This document shows positions 46,753 through 56,417 of a DNA stretch of 64,000 nt, piece after piece. Source of the DNA: Salinarimonas ramus (lineage in GTDB: Bacteria > Pseudomonadota > Alphaproteobacteria > Rhizobiales > Beijerinckiaceae); the NCBI RefSeq assembly GCF_014645695.1, contig NZ_BMMF01000016.1, forward strand, positions 61,044-125,043. Direction: 5' to 3'. A program made the position numbers and the translations under genes. Each line of letters opens with the position of its first letter. Position 1 is the stretch's first letter. The notes below the pieces were generated by a model. It was not told where the DNA came from. It did no database searches and worked only from the letters and a program-made list of their open reading frames with translations.

Positions 46753-47658
46753 TCAATCGACTCCAGTGGGCATGGCAGTGGGCATAGCGGCCAGATCATC
46801 GAGCAGGCCCGGGCCCGTGGGCGTCCAGCGCAACTGCATCCGGGTCCAGATGCTGGAGGCAACCATGTCGGCCGATACGAACATCGACAGCCAGCCGAAA
46901 TGCGCCTCGGCCTCTTCGGGCTCCAGCGCCCGGACCGGCACGTTCAGCCCAGCGCCGACCGCTCGGGCGATATCGCGAAATGCGACTCCTTCTTCCGCGA
47001 CCGCATGATATCGGGCGCCGCGCTCGCCCCGGCTCAGGGCGAGCGCGTAGAGGCGCGCCACATCGCCGACATGAGCGGCGCACCAGCGATTGCCGCCGTC
47101 ACCGACCGTGGCCGCCATCCCGGTGTCGCGGGCATGATCGATGTAAGGGCTGATCAGGCCCTGCTTCACCGGGTCATGCACTTGGGGCAGGCGCACCACG
47201 CGGACATCGACCCCGGCATCCAGCAGGGCATTGCCTGCCCGTTCGCTGGCGATGCGCGGGTGCGGCAGATCGGCGTTGAAGACGGCTTCGCTCGCCGGAT
47301 GGCCGTCGCCCGCATCGCCGATGCCGGTGATCGAGGTGAGGATCAGCGGCCGATCCGATCCCCGCAGTGCCGACCCCAGCGCCGCGATGACGGCGCCGTC
47401 CTGTTCACAATTGGCGGCGTACTTGCTGAAATCATGGTCGAAGGCAGTGTGGATCACCGCATCGGCGCCGCTGGCGCCGGCACGCAGACGGTCGAGATCC
47501 GCGATGGTCCCCAAATGGGCCTCTGCCCCCAGTTCGGCGAGTTGCCGAGCGCCTCGTTCGGAGCGGGTCAGGCCGATCACCTCATGCCCGTCCGCCAGCA
47601 ACTCGCTCAGGATGCGCGAGCCGACGAAGCCGGTCGCGCCAGTCAGGAAAACACGCAT
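46753..47658 (-). CDS. NAD-dependent epimerase/dehydratase-type SDR
   Basis: An extended short-chain dehydrogenase of 301 residues. I start at 47658 (MRVFLTGATGFVGSRILSEL), the usual Rossmann N-terminus; the frame extends 14 codons upstream. VIHTAFDHDFSKYAANCEQD and DRPLILTSITGIG follow, and the extended-SDR YxxxK seems absent or changed (RIASERAGNALLD replaces it), so it belongs to the atypical NmrA/SDR group. It is divergent from an XRE regulator with 92 bp between. Confidence 0.85.
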   Translation of the reverse strand: MRVFLTGATGFVGSRILSELLADGHEVIGLTRSERGARQLAELGAEAHLGTIADLDRLRAGASGADAVIHTAFDHDFSKYAANCEQDGAVIAALGSALRGSDRPLILTSITGIGDAGDGHPASEAVFNADLPHPRIASERAGNALLDAGVDVRVVRLPQVHDPVKQGLISPYIDHARDTGMAATVGDGGNRWCAAHVGDVARLYALALSRGERGARYHAVAEEGVAFRDIARAVGAGLNVPVRALEPEEAEAHFGWLSMFVSADMVASSIWTRMQLRWTPTGPGLLDDLAAMPTAMPTGVD

Positions 47659-47750
47659 ATCGCTCACTCCATGCTTGTGGCCCGACCTGTTTGGTCCCAT
47701 ATCTCATCCTGTTAAAGTGGGTACGTTATCGTAGTATAAGGATCGACAGG

Positions 47751-48590
47751 ATGACCAGCGCGGCGGTGTCCCCCAACCCGCTCGGCGATTTTCTGCGGGA
47801 CCGCCGCGCAAGGATGGACCCCGCAGCGTTCGGCTTCGGCGGCGGACGGCGGCGGACCCCGGGGCTGCGGCGTGAAGAAGTGGCGCAGCGGGCCAATATC
47901 TCGCCCACTTGGTATACTTGGCTGGAACAGGGCCGGGGCGGCGCGCCCTCCGCCGATGTGCTGGATCGGCTGGCCAAGGGGCTGATGCTGACGGAGCCGG
48001 AGCGCGAGCATCTGTTCATCCTGGGTCTGGGGCACGCGCCCGTATCGCGTTACGCGGTGGCCGACGAAGTGACCCCGCGGCTGCAACGGGTGCTGGACGC
48101 GCTGCCGTTCAGCCCCGCGATCATCAAGACCGCGACCTGGGACGTGCTGGCCTGGAACCGAGCGGCGACCGTGCTGCTGACCGATTATGCGACACTGCCG
48201 CGCGAACAGCGCAACGTGCTGCGCCTGATTTTCACCAGCCCGCAGGCGCGCCACGCCCAGGAAGACTGGATGACGGTGGCCCGGTACGTCGTAGGGGCGT
48301 TCCGCGCCGATGTGGTGCGCGCCGGGGCCGGCGCGGAAGTCACTAGGCTGGTCGAGGAATTGTCCGCGCTCAGCCCCGAATTCGCGGCGCTGTGGCGGGA
48401 GAACGACATCGTCGGCCACGCCGATGGCCGCAAGCATCTGCGCCATCCCGAACACGGGTCGGTCGAGCTGGAATTTTCGGTGTTCGCGGTCGACGGGCGG
48501 CCGGATCTGGGGATGCTCGTCTACAATCCCGCGACGCCGGAATCCGCCGACCGGATCAAGGCCATCCTCGATGGCCGAGCGGGGGGCTGA
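47751..48590 (+). CDS. XRE-family regulator with MmyB-like ligand domain
   Basis: A 279-residue regulator. The HTH is TPGLRREEVAQRANISPTWY then TWLEQGRGGAPSADVLDRLA. The C-terminal MmyB-like domain has ALPFSPAIIKTATWDVLAWN and RNVLRLIFTSPQARH, which in the family binds fatty-acid or aromatic ligands. The start at 47751 gives MTSAAVSPNPLGDFLRDRRA; upstream codons are not protein-like. It is divergent from the SDR gene, the usual arrangement of this family with its target oxidoreductase. Confidence 0.9.
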   Translation: MTSAAVSPNPLGDFLRDRRARMDPAAFGFGGGRRRTPGLRREEVAQRANISPTWYTWLEQGRGGAPSADVLDRLAKGLMLTEPEREHLFILGLGHAPVSRYAVADEVTPRLQRVLDALPFSPAIIKTATWDVLAWNRAATVLLTDYATLPREQRNVLRLIFTSPQARHAQEDWMTVARYVVGAFRADVVRAGAGAEVTRLVEELSALSPEFAALWRENDIVGHADGRKHLRHPEHGSVELEFSVFAVDGRPDLGMLVYNPATPESADRIKAILDGRAGG

Positions 48591-48730
48591 GCGGCGCAGC
48601 CTCGTCCAGTGACTGCCACGATCCGCCTCGTGAACTGCCGGGACTGAACATTCGGAGCCGACGCCCCCAGAACGCGCTCCGCGGCCCTCGGCCTACCGGG
48701 GCGCGAGAGCGCATCTCCGGGCCTCGCCGA

Positions 48731-49744
<1,014 letters not shown>

Positions 49745-49766
49745 CTAAACTAGCATCGAAAAACAC

Positions 49767-49789
49767 GAATGGCACTCAGTGCCATATTC
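49767..49789. promoter_or_regulatory. TetR operator candidate between AKR and TetR genes
   Basis: The 15 bp palindrome TGGCACT-C-AGTGCCA (49770-49784), flanked by GAA and ATTC, lies 47 bp from the AKR start and 20 bp from the TetR start. Size and place are as expected for autoregulation and repression of the AKR gene. Confidence 0.65.
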
Positions 49790-49803
49790 GGCATGGAGCG
49801 TCA

Positions 49804-50412
49804 ATGCAATCGCCGTCCGCTGGTTCCGGCCGTTCACTCCGGGAGATCAAGACGGACGCGGTCGCGGCATCGATTGCCGCGACCGCGCTCGTCCTGTTTG
49901 AAGAGAAAGGGTTCGATCGTGTGACGGTCGACGAGATCGCGTCTGCGTCCGGCATCTCGCGGCGGAGTTTCTTCCGCTACTTCGCGACGAAAGAGGACGT
50001 CGTGGTCTCGGGGCACGCCGCCTTCGGGGAGAAAATCATCGAAAGGGTGAAGGCCCGGCCGGCGGACGAAGATGTCTGGGTCTCGCTGCGGCGCGGCTAC
50101 GATGTCCTCGTCGAGAACGTCGATCGCAACCCCGAAGGCGCGGCTCGGACCATGCGGGTGATCAACGGCACGGCGAGCCTGCGCGCCCACACTCTGGAGA
50201 AGCACAGTGCTTGGGCGGTCGGTCTCGCTCCCGAAATCGCGCGCCGCCTCGGCGATGCCGACGGCCGGCGCCTGGAGGCGGACGCGTTGGTCCACGCATC
50301 GTTCGCCTGCCTCGATGTCGCGCTGGCCCACTTCGACCCCGGCGGTGACGCGTCCCTCGGAACGACCCTGGACGCGGCGTTCGGTGCGCTCCGCCCGGAG
50401 CGTACGCGTTGA
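49804..50412 (+). CDS. TetR-family regulator
   Basis: A 202-residue repressor. The HTH is ATALVLFEEKGFDRVTVDEI then ASASGISRRSFFRYFATKED, a standard TetR N-terminus. The remainder is the ligand domain. I start at 49804 (MQSPSAGSGRSLREIKTDAV); the frame extends upstream to 49723 but would cover the operator. The aldo/keto reductase gene is the likely target. Confidence 0.92.
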   Translation: MQSPSAGSGRSLREIKTDAVAASIAATALVLFEEKGFDRVTVDEIASASGISRRSFFRYFATKEDVVVSGHAAFGEKIIERVKARPADEDVWVSLRRGYDVLVENVDRNPEGAARTMRVINGTASLRAHTLEKHSAWAVGLAPEIARRLGDADGRRLEADALVHASFACLDVALAHFDPGGDASLGTTLDAAFGALRPERTR

Positions 50413-50442
50413 AACGCGAATGCCGGCGTGAACGAAATGCGT

Positions 50443-50475
50443 CGACTGCCGCACCATGCCGTGGTGCGGCAGTCG
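50443..50475. terminator. Perfect 14 bp hairpin between convergent genes
   Basis: CGACTGCCGCACCA and its exact complement flank a 5-base loop, 30 bp after the TetR stop and 38 bp from the end of the convergent small gene. GAAACG follows on the plus strand. A bidirectional terminator is likely. Confidence 0.7.
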
Positions 50476-50512
50476 AAACGGCTCGGGGCTGTTCACACCA
50501 GCCGAGGGGTCA

Positions 50513-50800
50513 TTACCGGGAGCTGCTCTCGCGCACGGCTTCACGATGAAGCCACCATGCCTCGGACCCCCGCGCCGCACGACCGTCGACTGCGTGTGCT
50601 CCGGCGCCGGAGCGGCCGATCTGCCCCGTCGTGGCAGGCGTCCCGCTGAAGGAGGCCGCCACCGCGGGCGACGAGTGAACGATCGAGTAGAATGTCTGCC
50701 GATCGATCCAACTTTCGTCCGCGGATGCGGAGGTCGCATACCCGAGCGACAGGATCGCGAAGACAGCAGCAACGATCGTGAAAGAAGGCTTCGTATTCAT
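50513..50800 (-). CDS. Small exported hypothetical protein
   Basis: A 95-residue protein. MNTKPSFTIVAAVFAILSLG then YATSASADES is a clear signal peptide with an ASA-D cleavage site. The mature 65 residues (SWIDRQTFYSIVHSSPAVAA then SFSGTPATTGQIGRSGAGAH) are small-residue-rich, like short secreted proteins that have no assigned function. The longer frame to 50992 is not protein-like upstream of this start. A CACGTCC palindrome lies 234 bp upstream. Confidence 0.65.
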   Translation of the reverse strand: MNTKPSFTIVAAVFAILSLGYATSASADESWIDRQTFYSIVHSSPAVAASFSGTPATTGQIGRSGAGAHAVDGRAARGSEAWWLHREAVRESSSR

Positions 50801-51033
50801 CTGGTTTTTCCTTCCTGTGATTTCGGCAAAATGGATCACGCTGCTCGACGAGAAGCGCGGCCGACAGATGGCGGCGTCTGACGATTTGGAAGAGATCCTG
50901 CAGGAGGACTGCTTCGCGTCGTCGGCCCAAGATCGACTTAAGTCGGCCGGCGAAGTCGATCCAATCGATGATCGGTATGTTGGAATATCCATTCAATGAA
51001 TGTCTGGAGCGTTTCTCACGGGCTCGCTCGGCT

Positions 51034-51049
51034 CACGTCCATGGACGTG
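51034..51049. promoter_or_regulatory. CACGTCC palindrome, first copy
   Basis: CACGTCC-AT-GGACGTG, a perfect 7+2+7 palindrome downstream of the hydrolase gene and upstream of the small exported protein gene. The same palindrome occurs at 52220-52235. Confidence 0.5.
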
Positions 51050-51236
51050 GTGTATGAGCGCCGTTCCTCGGCCGAGCTCGTGATCTGGCGGTCACGGCGG
51101 ACAACGCTGCCGTTCGCGAGCCTCTTTTTTTGCTTTCCGAGCGCTTCACTATGAGGGTAGCGCCCATTCGCCGCCAGAAGACTGCATCCGGACGGGCGAT
51201 GGACATGGCGGGCGTCCAGCATCGGGAAAATTCCTG

Positions 51237-52160
51237 TCAGGCTTTCACCATCCGGTTGTAGAACGGCACCAGCTTGTCCACGGCGCGGGTTACGGGCCCG
51301 GGCTTGTAATACATGTCGTAATGCCCCGCCCCCTCGACGATGAAAATGTCCTTCTCCTCGGCTGGCGACATCTCGAACAGGCGGTGGCCGGACTCGTACT
51401 GCCCGGTATTGCCGCGCTTGCCGCCGACGATCACCTGCAAGGGCTGGGTCAGCAGCTCGGGGACAAGGCCGAAGCCGTCGAAGGCGAGGATGTGGCCGTA
51501 GCTGGAGTAGAGGAGCCGGTTGGTGGAGCGCGGATGCCGGTACTCGGACTCGCGGTAGAACTGCACGGCCTCCAGCACCTCGGGGTCGGTGACGCCCGCC
51601 TCCTTCGCCTCCTCCAGGCTATCGGGGATCCAGGGATCGCGGCGCGCGCCTTCGCCCCTTGCGGCGCGCGTCCGCTGGCGGCCGATCTCGTCCAGCATCT
51701 CCAGCATGGCCTCCCGGGGCTGGACCTTGCGGAAGAAACTGCCCATGTCGTTCGCCACCACGGTGCCGACGGCCTTGAAGCGGCGCTCGGTCAGGGCGGC
51801 GTTGATCGCGTAGCCGCCGCCGGCGCAAATGCCGAGAAGGCCGATGCGCTGAGCGTCGATGAATGGCTGGGTCGTTAGGAAATCGACGGCACACTTGATG
51901 TCCTCGACCCGGACCGCCGGGTCCTCCAGGTCCCGCGGTTCGCCCCCGCTCTCGCCCTGATAGGAAGGATCAAAGGTCAGCGCGACGAACCCCGCGTCCG
52001 CGAGCTTCGAAGCATAGATGCCCCCGATCTGCTCCTTCACGCTGCTGCCGGGCGTTGAGATGACGATGGCGGCATATTCGCGGGTTTCGTCAAAGTCCTG
52101 AGGAACATGCAGGTGTCCCGCGACATCGATCGCACGGTTGCTGAATGTGACGGATTTCAT
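51237..52160 (-). CDS. Dienelactone-hydrolase-like alpha/beta hydrolase
   Basis: A 307-residue alpha/beta hydrolase. AAIVISTPGSSVKEQIGGIY is the oxyanion region and RIGLLGICAGGGYAINAAL holds the nucleophile elbow, where Cys replaces Ser (G-I-C-A-G-G), as in dienelactone hydrolases. The C-terminal His is in VEGAGHYDMYYKPGPV. The acidic residue is not obvious. No signal peptide. A LysR gene is upstream on the same strand, with an SDR fossil and a palindrome between. Such enzymes act on lactones or esters, often in aromatic degradation; the substrate here is unknown. Confidence 0.82.
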   Translation of the reverse strand: MKSVTFSNRAIDVAGHLHVPQDFDETREYAAIVISTPGSSVKEQIGGIYASKLADAGFVALTFDPSYQGESGGEPRDLEDPAVRVEDIKCAVDFLTTQPFIDAQRIGLLGICAGGGYAINAALTERRFKAVGTVVANDMGSFFRKVQPREAMLEMLDEIGRQRTRAARGEGARRDPWIPDSLEEAKEAGVTDPEVLEAVQFYRESEYRHPRSTNRLLYSSYGHILAFDGFGLVPELLTQPLQVIVGGKRGNTGQYESGHRLFEMSPAEEKDIFIVEGAGHYDMYYKPGPVTRAVDKLVPFYNRMVKA

Positions 52161-52216
52161 GGTCTTCTTCCTTTCGTCATCGGAGACGAGAGTCGCCGCC
52201 GGGACCGGGGAGGCAG

Positions 52217-52238
52217 GGTCACGTCCAAGGACGTGACC
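52217..52238. promoter_or_regulatory. CACGTCC palindrome, second copy, upstream of the hydrolase
   Basis: GGTCACGTCC-AA-GGACGTGACC, a perfect 10+2+10 inverted repeat 57 bp upstream of the hydrolase start. Its T-N11-A pattern also fits LysR boxes. The core recurs at 51034-51049. Confidence 0.6.
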
Positions 52239-52249
52239 TCAGAGAGACG

Positions 52250-52378
52250 ATGGCCGGTCAGCTGGGCGATGTCGCGATCGCACCGGAGGCGATCGCGGGG
52301 GCAGTCCTCTACGCGCTCGAACAGCCTGCGGATGTCGACATCGGCAGCATCGTGGTCAGGCCCACCGCTCAAGAGTAG
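52250..52378 (+). pseudogene. C-terminal tail of a short-chain dehydrogenase
   Basis: MAGQLGDVAIAPEAIAGAVL then YALEQPADVDIGSIVVRPTA is the exact pattern of the C-terminal end of YdfG-like SDRs (PE.IA.A..YA.EQPADVD...I.VRPTAQ). The rest of the gene is missing. An intact relative of the same group starts at 63800. Confidence 0.7.
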
Positions 52379-52410
52379 AAAATCGATGCGATTGGAGGAG
52401 GGCCCGCCAG

Positions 52411-53331
52411 TCAGCCGGATGCGGCGTGAGCGTTCGTCTCTTCGAATGCGATATTCCGTATCTCGTCCGCGACATGCCGCACGATTCGATCCGTCGCCCG
52501 GCGGGTGTGCCACGCGAGCTCCAGGCTGAATCCGGGGACTTCGAACGGCGGCGAACGATGGGTCAAAGACGCTTCGTGGGCACCCTTGAACGCGTGTCGT
52601 GGCAACAGGGCGATGCAGTCGCTCGTCGCGAGTATCGGCGGCACGAGCTGGAAGGACGGCACGACGGCCCCGATCCGGCGTGCTCGGCCCATCCGATGGA
52701 GCGCGTCGTCGATCGGCGTGTGTCCTTCGCCTCGTCCGGAGACGATCACGTGAGGCCAAGCGAGCCATGCGTCCAGATCGAAGGCGATCGCCGCGGGGTG
52801 GTCGGATCGCATGGCGACCACATACGTCTCTTCGAAGAGCGTCACCACGTTCAGACCCTCGTCTGGGGGAAAGACCGAGATCGCCAGATCCGCATGGCCG
52901 GTCGCGAGAGACTGCAACGCCGCCGCAGCTCCGCGCCACGGCTGGATCACGAGCGAGACGCCCGGCGCCGTGCGCCCCAGCCTCGCGACCAAGTGGGGGG
53001 CGATTATGAGCATCGGATCGTCCGCCGACACGATGTGGATCGTCCGCACGATCTCCTTCAACGGGATTTCGGGTGGATCGATCAGACCTCCCACGTCGCC
53101 GAGAACGTGCCGTAGCGGTCCGCGCAGAGCCTCCGCGCGGGCCGTCCGGCGCATTCCGCTTCCGTCGCGCTCCAGCAAGGGGTCGTTGAAGAGCGCGCGG
53201 CATCTCTGGAGCGCGCTCGACACGGCCGGCTGAGACAGGTTCAGCCGATGTGCCGCGCGGCTCACGTGCGCCTCCTCGAGCAGCGCATCCAGGATCACCA
53301 AGAGGTTCAGATCGACACCGCGGAGATTCAT
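52411..53331 (-). CDS. LysR-family regulator
   Basis: A 306-residue LysR regulator. MNLRGVDLNLLVILDALLEE is the typical N-terminus, with HTH AHVSRAAHRLNLSQPAVSSA then LQRCRALFNDPLLERDGSG. The effector domain follows with RTIHIVSADDPMLIIAPHLV. It shares orientation with the hydrolase downstream, and the SDR fossil lies between them. It once may have been divergent from that SDR. It could now control the hydrolase through the palindrome at 52217. Confidence 0.9.
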   Translation of the reverse strand: MNLRGVDLNLLVILDALLEEAHVSRAAHRLNLSQPAVSSALQRCRALFNDPLLERDGSGMRRTARAEALRGPLRHVLGDVGGLIDPPEIPLKEIVRTIHIVSADDPMLIIAPHLVARLGRTAPGVSLVIQPWRGAAAALQSLATGHADLAISVFPPDEGLNVVTLFEETYVVAMRSDHPAAIAFDLDAWLAWPHVIVSGRGEGHTPIDDALHRMGRARRIGAVVPSFQLVPPILATSDCIALLPRHAFKGAHEASLTHRSPPFEVPGFSLELAWHTRRATDRIVRHVADEIRNIAFEETNAHAASG

Positions 53332-53414
53332 GGGCCCGATACCCTCTGGTGATCGCTAGGAAGTGGACGGCGCCGGCGGTGGTTCCTCGGAGAAGAGAAC
53401 GGATGTCTTCAAGG

Positions 53415-53753
53415 TCATCTCTTGTTCTCGGCAAGGCGCGCCGCACTCGCGGCTGCGACAGCCGGCGGGAGAGACAGCGCTGCCAGGATCGCGACCGCAA
53501 AGAGGTTTGTCGCGTCCAGGCCGTTGCTGACGACGATAATCGGCAGCTGCGCGAAGGTGACGACGAGGCCGACGATCCAGCCCGAGCGCGCCAGGTAGCC
53601 GGCCACAGCCGACATCGCGATCGAAGCGGGATAGGCGACGCTCCAGAATGCCGGCGCATCCCAAGGCTCCCGTACGTCGAAGGCGATACAGAACATCTGC
53701 CAGCAGATGATTGCCAGAAGCAGCGTTATCATGAGTTCCGTTGATCGCTTCAT
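53415..53753 (-). CDS. Small membrane protein
   Basis: A 112-residue protein started at 53753 (MKRSTELMITLLLAIICWQM). Hydrophobic stretches at about residues 7-24, 35-55 and 58-108 suggest three to four helices (WSVAYPASIAMSAVAGYLA, then IVGLVVTFAQLPIIVVSNGL, then LFAVAILAALSLPPAVAAAS). The function is unknown. It is upstream of the LysR gene and downstream of the beta-lactamase, on the same strand as both. Confidence 0.65.
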   Translation of the reverse strand: MKRSTELMITLLLAIICWQMFCIAFDVREPWDAPAFWSVAYPASIAMSAVAGYLARSGWIVGLVVTFAQLPIIVVSNGLDATNLFAVAILAALSLPPAVAAASAARLAENKR

Positions 53754-53829
53754 CACGGCCTGCGAACCAAATATGTTGGATTGGCCGCCCGATGCTTGTG
53801 GCACGACCACGAGGATGTGTCGCGATGCG

Positions 53830-54981
53830 TCAATTCGAATCGAGCACCGCTCGGATCAACGCGAGCGCCGCCTCCGCCCGCACGGCGTTCGGATAATTGC
53901 GGTTGGCGAGGACGACCACGCCGATCTCCTCCTGCGGGATCATGGCCACATAGGCGCCGAAGCCGTTCGTCGACCCCGTCTTGTTGAGGAACGTCGGGCC
54001 GTCGAGAGGTTCGGAGCGCGCGGTCAGCGGCTGAGGCTCCAGCGCCATGTCGCTGCTGTTGCCGGCGGCGAGCCGCTCGGCCGTGACGGGCCAGGAATAT
54101 TCTTCCCAGATCATCGCCTGCGCGTAATGCGCCGTGTCGTAGCGGGCCGTCCGCGTCTGCGCGAGCGCGGCGGCGATCTCGGGCGTCGTGTCGACATCGC
54201 CGAGATGTGCTTGCAGGAACAGGATCATGTCCGAGATCGAGGACTTCACGCCGTAGGCCTCGGCGTCCAGCATGCCGGGGTTGACCCGAACCGCGCGATC
54301 GTCGGAGCGGCTGTAGCCGAAGGCGTAGCGCGACATCGCCGCCTGCGGCACCGTCACGTGGGTATCCTCGAGACCGAGCGCGGGCAGCAGCTCGGTCGTC
54401 AAGGCAGTCTCATAGTCGCTGCCGAAGGCATTCGCCGAAATCCGCCCCAGAAGGCCGATGCCGAGGTTGGAATAGGATCTAACGCGCTGCGGATCGACCT
54501 CCGGGCTCCAGGCCGCCAGCCATGTCGTCAGCGACGGGTCGTCCGTGATCTCCTCGGGCACCTGCAAGGGCAGCCCGCCGGTCGCATGGGCGGCGAGGTC
54601 GTAGAGCGTGATCGTATCGAACGCGCTCCCCTCAACCATGGGCATGACGTTCGACACGGGCATGTCGAGGGAGAGCAGGCCGCGCTCCTCGGCTAGGCCC
54701 GCCAGGGCGACCGTGAACAGCTTGCTGACGGAGCCGAGCTCGAAGAGCGTGTCCTCCGTCACCGGCTGCTCGGGCGCCCGTACCGCGAGGCCGGTCGTGT
54801 AGATGTAGCTGTTACCCTGGTAGGTAACGCCGACGGCCAAGCCGGGAATGTCGTACGTCGCGACGACAGGGGCGAATGTCGCTTCGCTCAGCTGCCGGAA
54901 TTCGGCAGATGTAAGCGGCTCCGCTGTAGCAGACGTCGCGCAAAGCATGGCCGCGAGTGTCACTTTACAGGTCGTTCGCAT
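53830..54981 (-). CDS. Class C beta-lactamase (AmpC-type serine hydrolase)
   Basis: A 383-residue periplasmic enzyme that probably hydrolyses beta-lactams. MRTTCKVTLAAMLCATSATA is a signal peptide. The three active-site motifs are present and in order: S84-V-S-K87 in ELGSVSKLFT, Y-S-N near 170 in VRSYSNLGIG and K-T-G near 334 in FLNKTGSTNGFGAYVAMIP. The class C core and length indicate a real AmpC-like enzyme and not a distant esterase. I start at 54981; an ATG at 55017 would add 12 residues. A two-component system ends 120 bp upstream on the same strand, so it may control this gene. Confidence 0.9.
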   Translation of the reverse strand: MRTTCKVTLAAMLCATSATAEPLTSAEFRQLSEATFAPVVATYDIPGLAVGVTYQGNSYIYTTGLAVRAPEQPVTEDTLFELGSVSKLFTVALAGLAEERGLLSLDMPVSNVMPMVEGSAFDTITLYDLAAHATGGLPLQVPEEITDDPSLTTWLAAWSPEVDPQRVRSYSNLGIGLLGRISANAFGSDYETALTTELLPALGLEDTHVTVPQAAMSRYAFGYSRSDDRAVRVNPGMLDAEAYGVKSSISDMILFLQAHLGDVDTTPEIAAALAQTRTARYDTAHYAQAMIWEEYSWPVTAERLAAGNSSDMALEPQPLTARSEPLDGPTFLNKTGSTNGFGAYVAMIPQEEIGVVVLANRNYPNAVRAEAALALIRAVLDSN

Positions 54982-55100
54982 CGAGAGGATCCCTTCGAGT
55001 TTTTGATTGTGAGACATGCAGTGGGAATGCGCCCACGAATTCGTCGGCGAACGCGCCGTGTCCCTTCGGCGCGAATTTCGGGAGTGCGAACGCCGAATGC

Positions 55101-56417
55101 TCACGTGGCGCCGAGCACGACCCGGATGATCGTGCCGCCACCGGGGGCGTCTCGGATTTCCAAATGCCCGCGGTGGCGAGCGACGACCTCTCGGACGAGG
55201 TGGAGGCCGAGCCCGCTACCCGTCCGCCGCGGCCGCAATCGGGCGAAGGGCTCGAACACGCGCTCGCGCTCCTCCTCCGGAATGCCGGGACCGTCATCCT
55301 CGACCTCGACGACGGCGCCGCAGACCCGGACGACGACGTGCCGTCCGCCGTGATCGAGTGCATTCTGGACCAGATTCATGAGCACCCGCTCCAAGGCTCC
55401 GGCGTCGCCGACGATCGTCTCACTGCCGGAGACCTGAAACTCGATGGCTCGTCCGCCGGCGATGACGAGCGGCGCCATGTCTCCGACGAGCTGCCGAACG
55501 AAGGTGGCGAGATCGATCCTGTCATCGTGACCGTTCCTCTCCATGCGTTCGAGATCCAGCAATTGCTCGGTCAGGATCGCGAGCCGCTGCACGTCCGGGG
55601 CGAGCGCACGGATGACGTCGCTCTCGGACGACTCCACCTTGCTGCGCAGGATCGCGACGGGAGTACGCAGCTCGTGCGATGCGGAGGCGACGAACCGACG
55701 TTGACGTTCGTATCCCTCGTCGAGACGCCGCAAAGCGTCGTTGAACGCTTTGACCAAGGGTGCGATCTCGCGGGGCACTTGGCTCTCGCTCAAATGGCGA
55801 CCGCGGGTGTCCGTATCGATTTCCTCCGCTTCCCGGGCGATGCGCGAGACGCCGAAGAGCGATCGCCGGACGGTCCACGGCGTGACGACGATCGAGGTGA
55901 GCAAGAGCAGGAGGAAGATCGGCAAGATCATGATGTTCGACGCCAGCACGACGATGAGGCTCAGCTCGGCGAGCTCGCCGTGGCCCATGATGGTCAGGGT
56001 ACCGATCTCGGTCGTCTTCCTCCTGATGACCGCAGCCAGCTCGTAGGGCGCCGAGCGGGCCCGAAATTGGCCGAACGAGAGATCGCTCAACCGACCGCGG
56101 AGGGAATCGTAGTGCCGGGGTACCGTCCCGAACGTCACGCTGTCGCCGGTGTCGTCCTCTGCGACGAACCAGAGATCGGGCGCCGCTGCCTGCGCGTCGA
56201 GCAGTTCGGGCGTCATCACGACCGCCAGCTGCCCCGACGCGTCGCGATCGATGGCGCGTGCGATGACCGGGATGATCTGTTCATCCGCGAACGGGCCGCC
56301 GCTGTCGATGCGAATCGCGATCGATATCAAGATGACGAAAGCCGCGAGCAGCGTGACGAAGTGGACGACCAGCGGATAGATGACGAGCGGGCGCTCGAGG
56401 GAAGGCTGCTTTGTCAC
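55101..56417 (-). CDS. Sensor histidine kinase
   Basis: A 438-residue membrane kinase. Two transmembrane helices (about residues 12-36, YPLVVHFVTLLAAFVILISI, and about 155-178, IVVLASNIMILPIFLLLLLT) enclose a periplasmic sensor domain. A HAMP-like linker precedes the H-box ASASHELRTPVAIL (about residue 249). The N-box LVQNALDHGG, G1 EVEDDGPGIP and G2 GSGLGLHLVREVV are intact. Its ATG overlaps the response regulator stop (ATGA), so the pair is coupled. The gene order, regulator-kinase-AmpC, is like BlrAB/CreBC systems, which sense cell-wall stress; the signal here is unknown. Confidence 0.92.
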   Translation of the reverse strand: MTKQPSLERPLVIYPLVVHFVTLLAAFVILISIAIRIDSGGPFADEQIIPVIARAIDRDASGQLAVVMTPELLDAQAAAPDLWFVAEDDTGDSVTFGTVPRHYDSLRGRLSDLSFGQFRARSAPYELAAVIRRKTTEIGTLTIMGHGELAELSLIVVLASNIMILPIFLLLLLTSIVVTPWTVRRSLFGVSRIAREAEEIDTDTRGRHLSESQVPREIAPLVKAFNDALRRLDEGYERQRRFVASASHELRTPVAILRSKVESSESDVIRALAPDVQRLAILTEQLLDLERMERNGHDDRIDLATFVRQLVGDMAPLVIAGGRAIEFQVSGSETIVGDAGALERVLMNLVQNALDHGGRHVVVRVCGAVVEVEDDGPGIPEEERERVFEPFARLRPRRTGSGLGLHLVREVVARHRGHLEIRDAPGGGTIIRVVLGAT

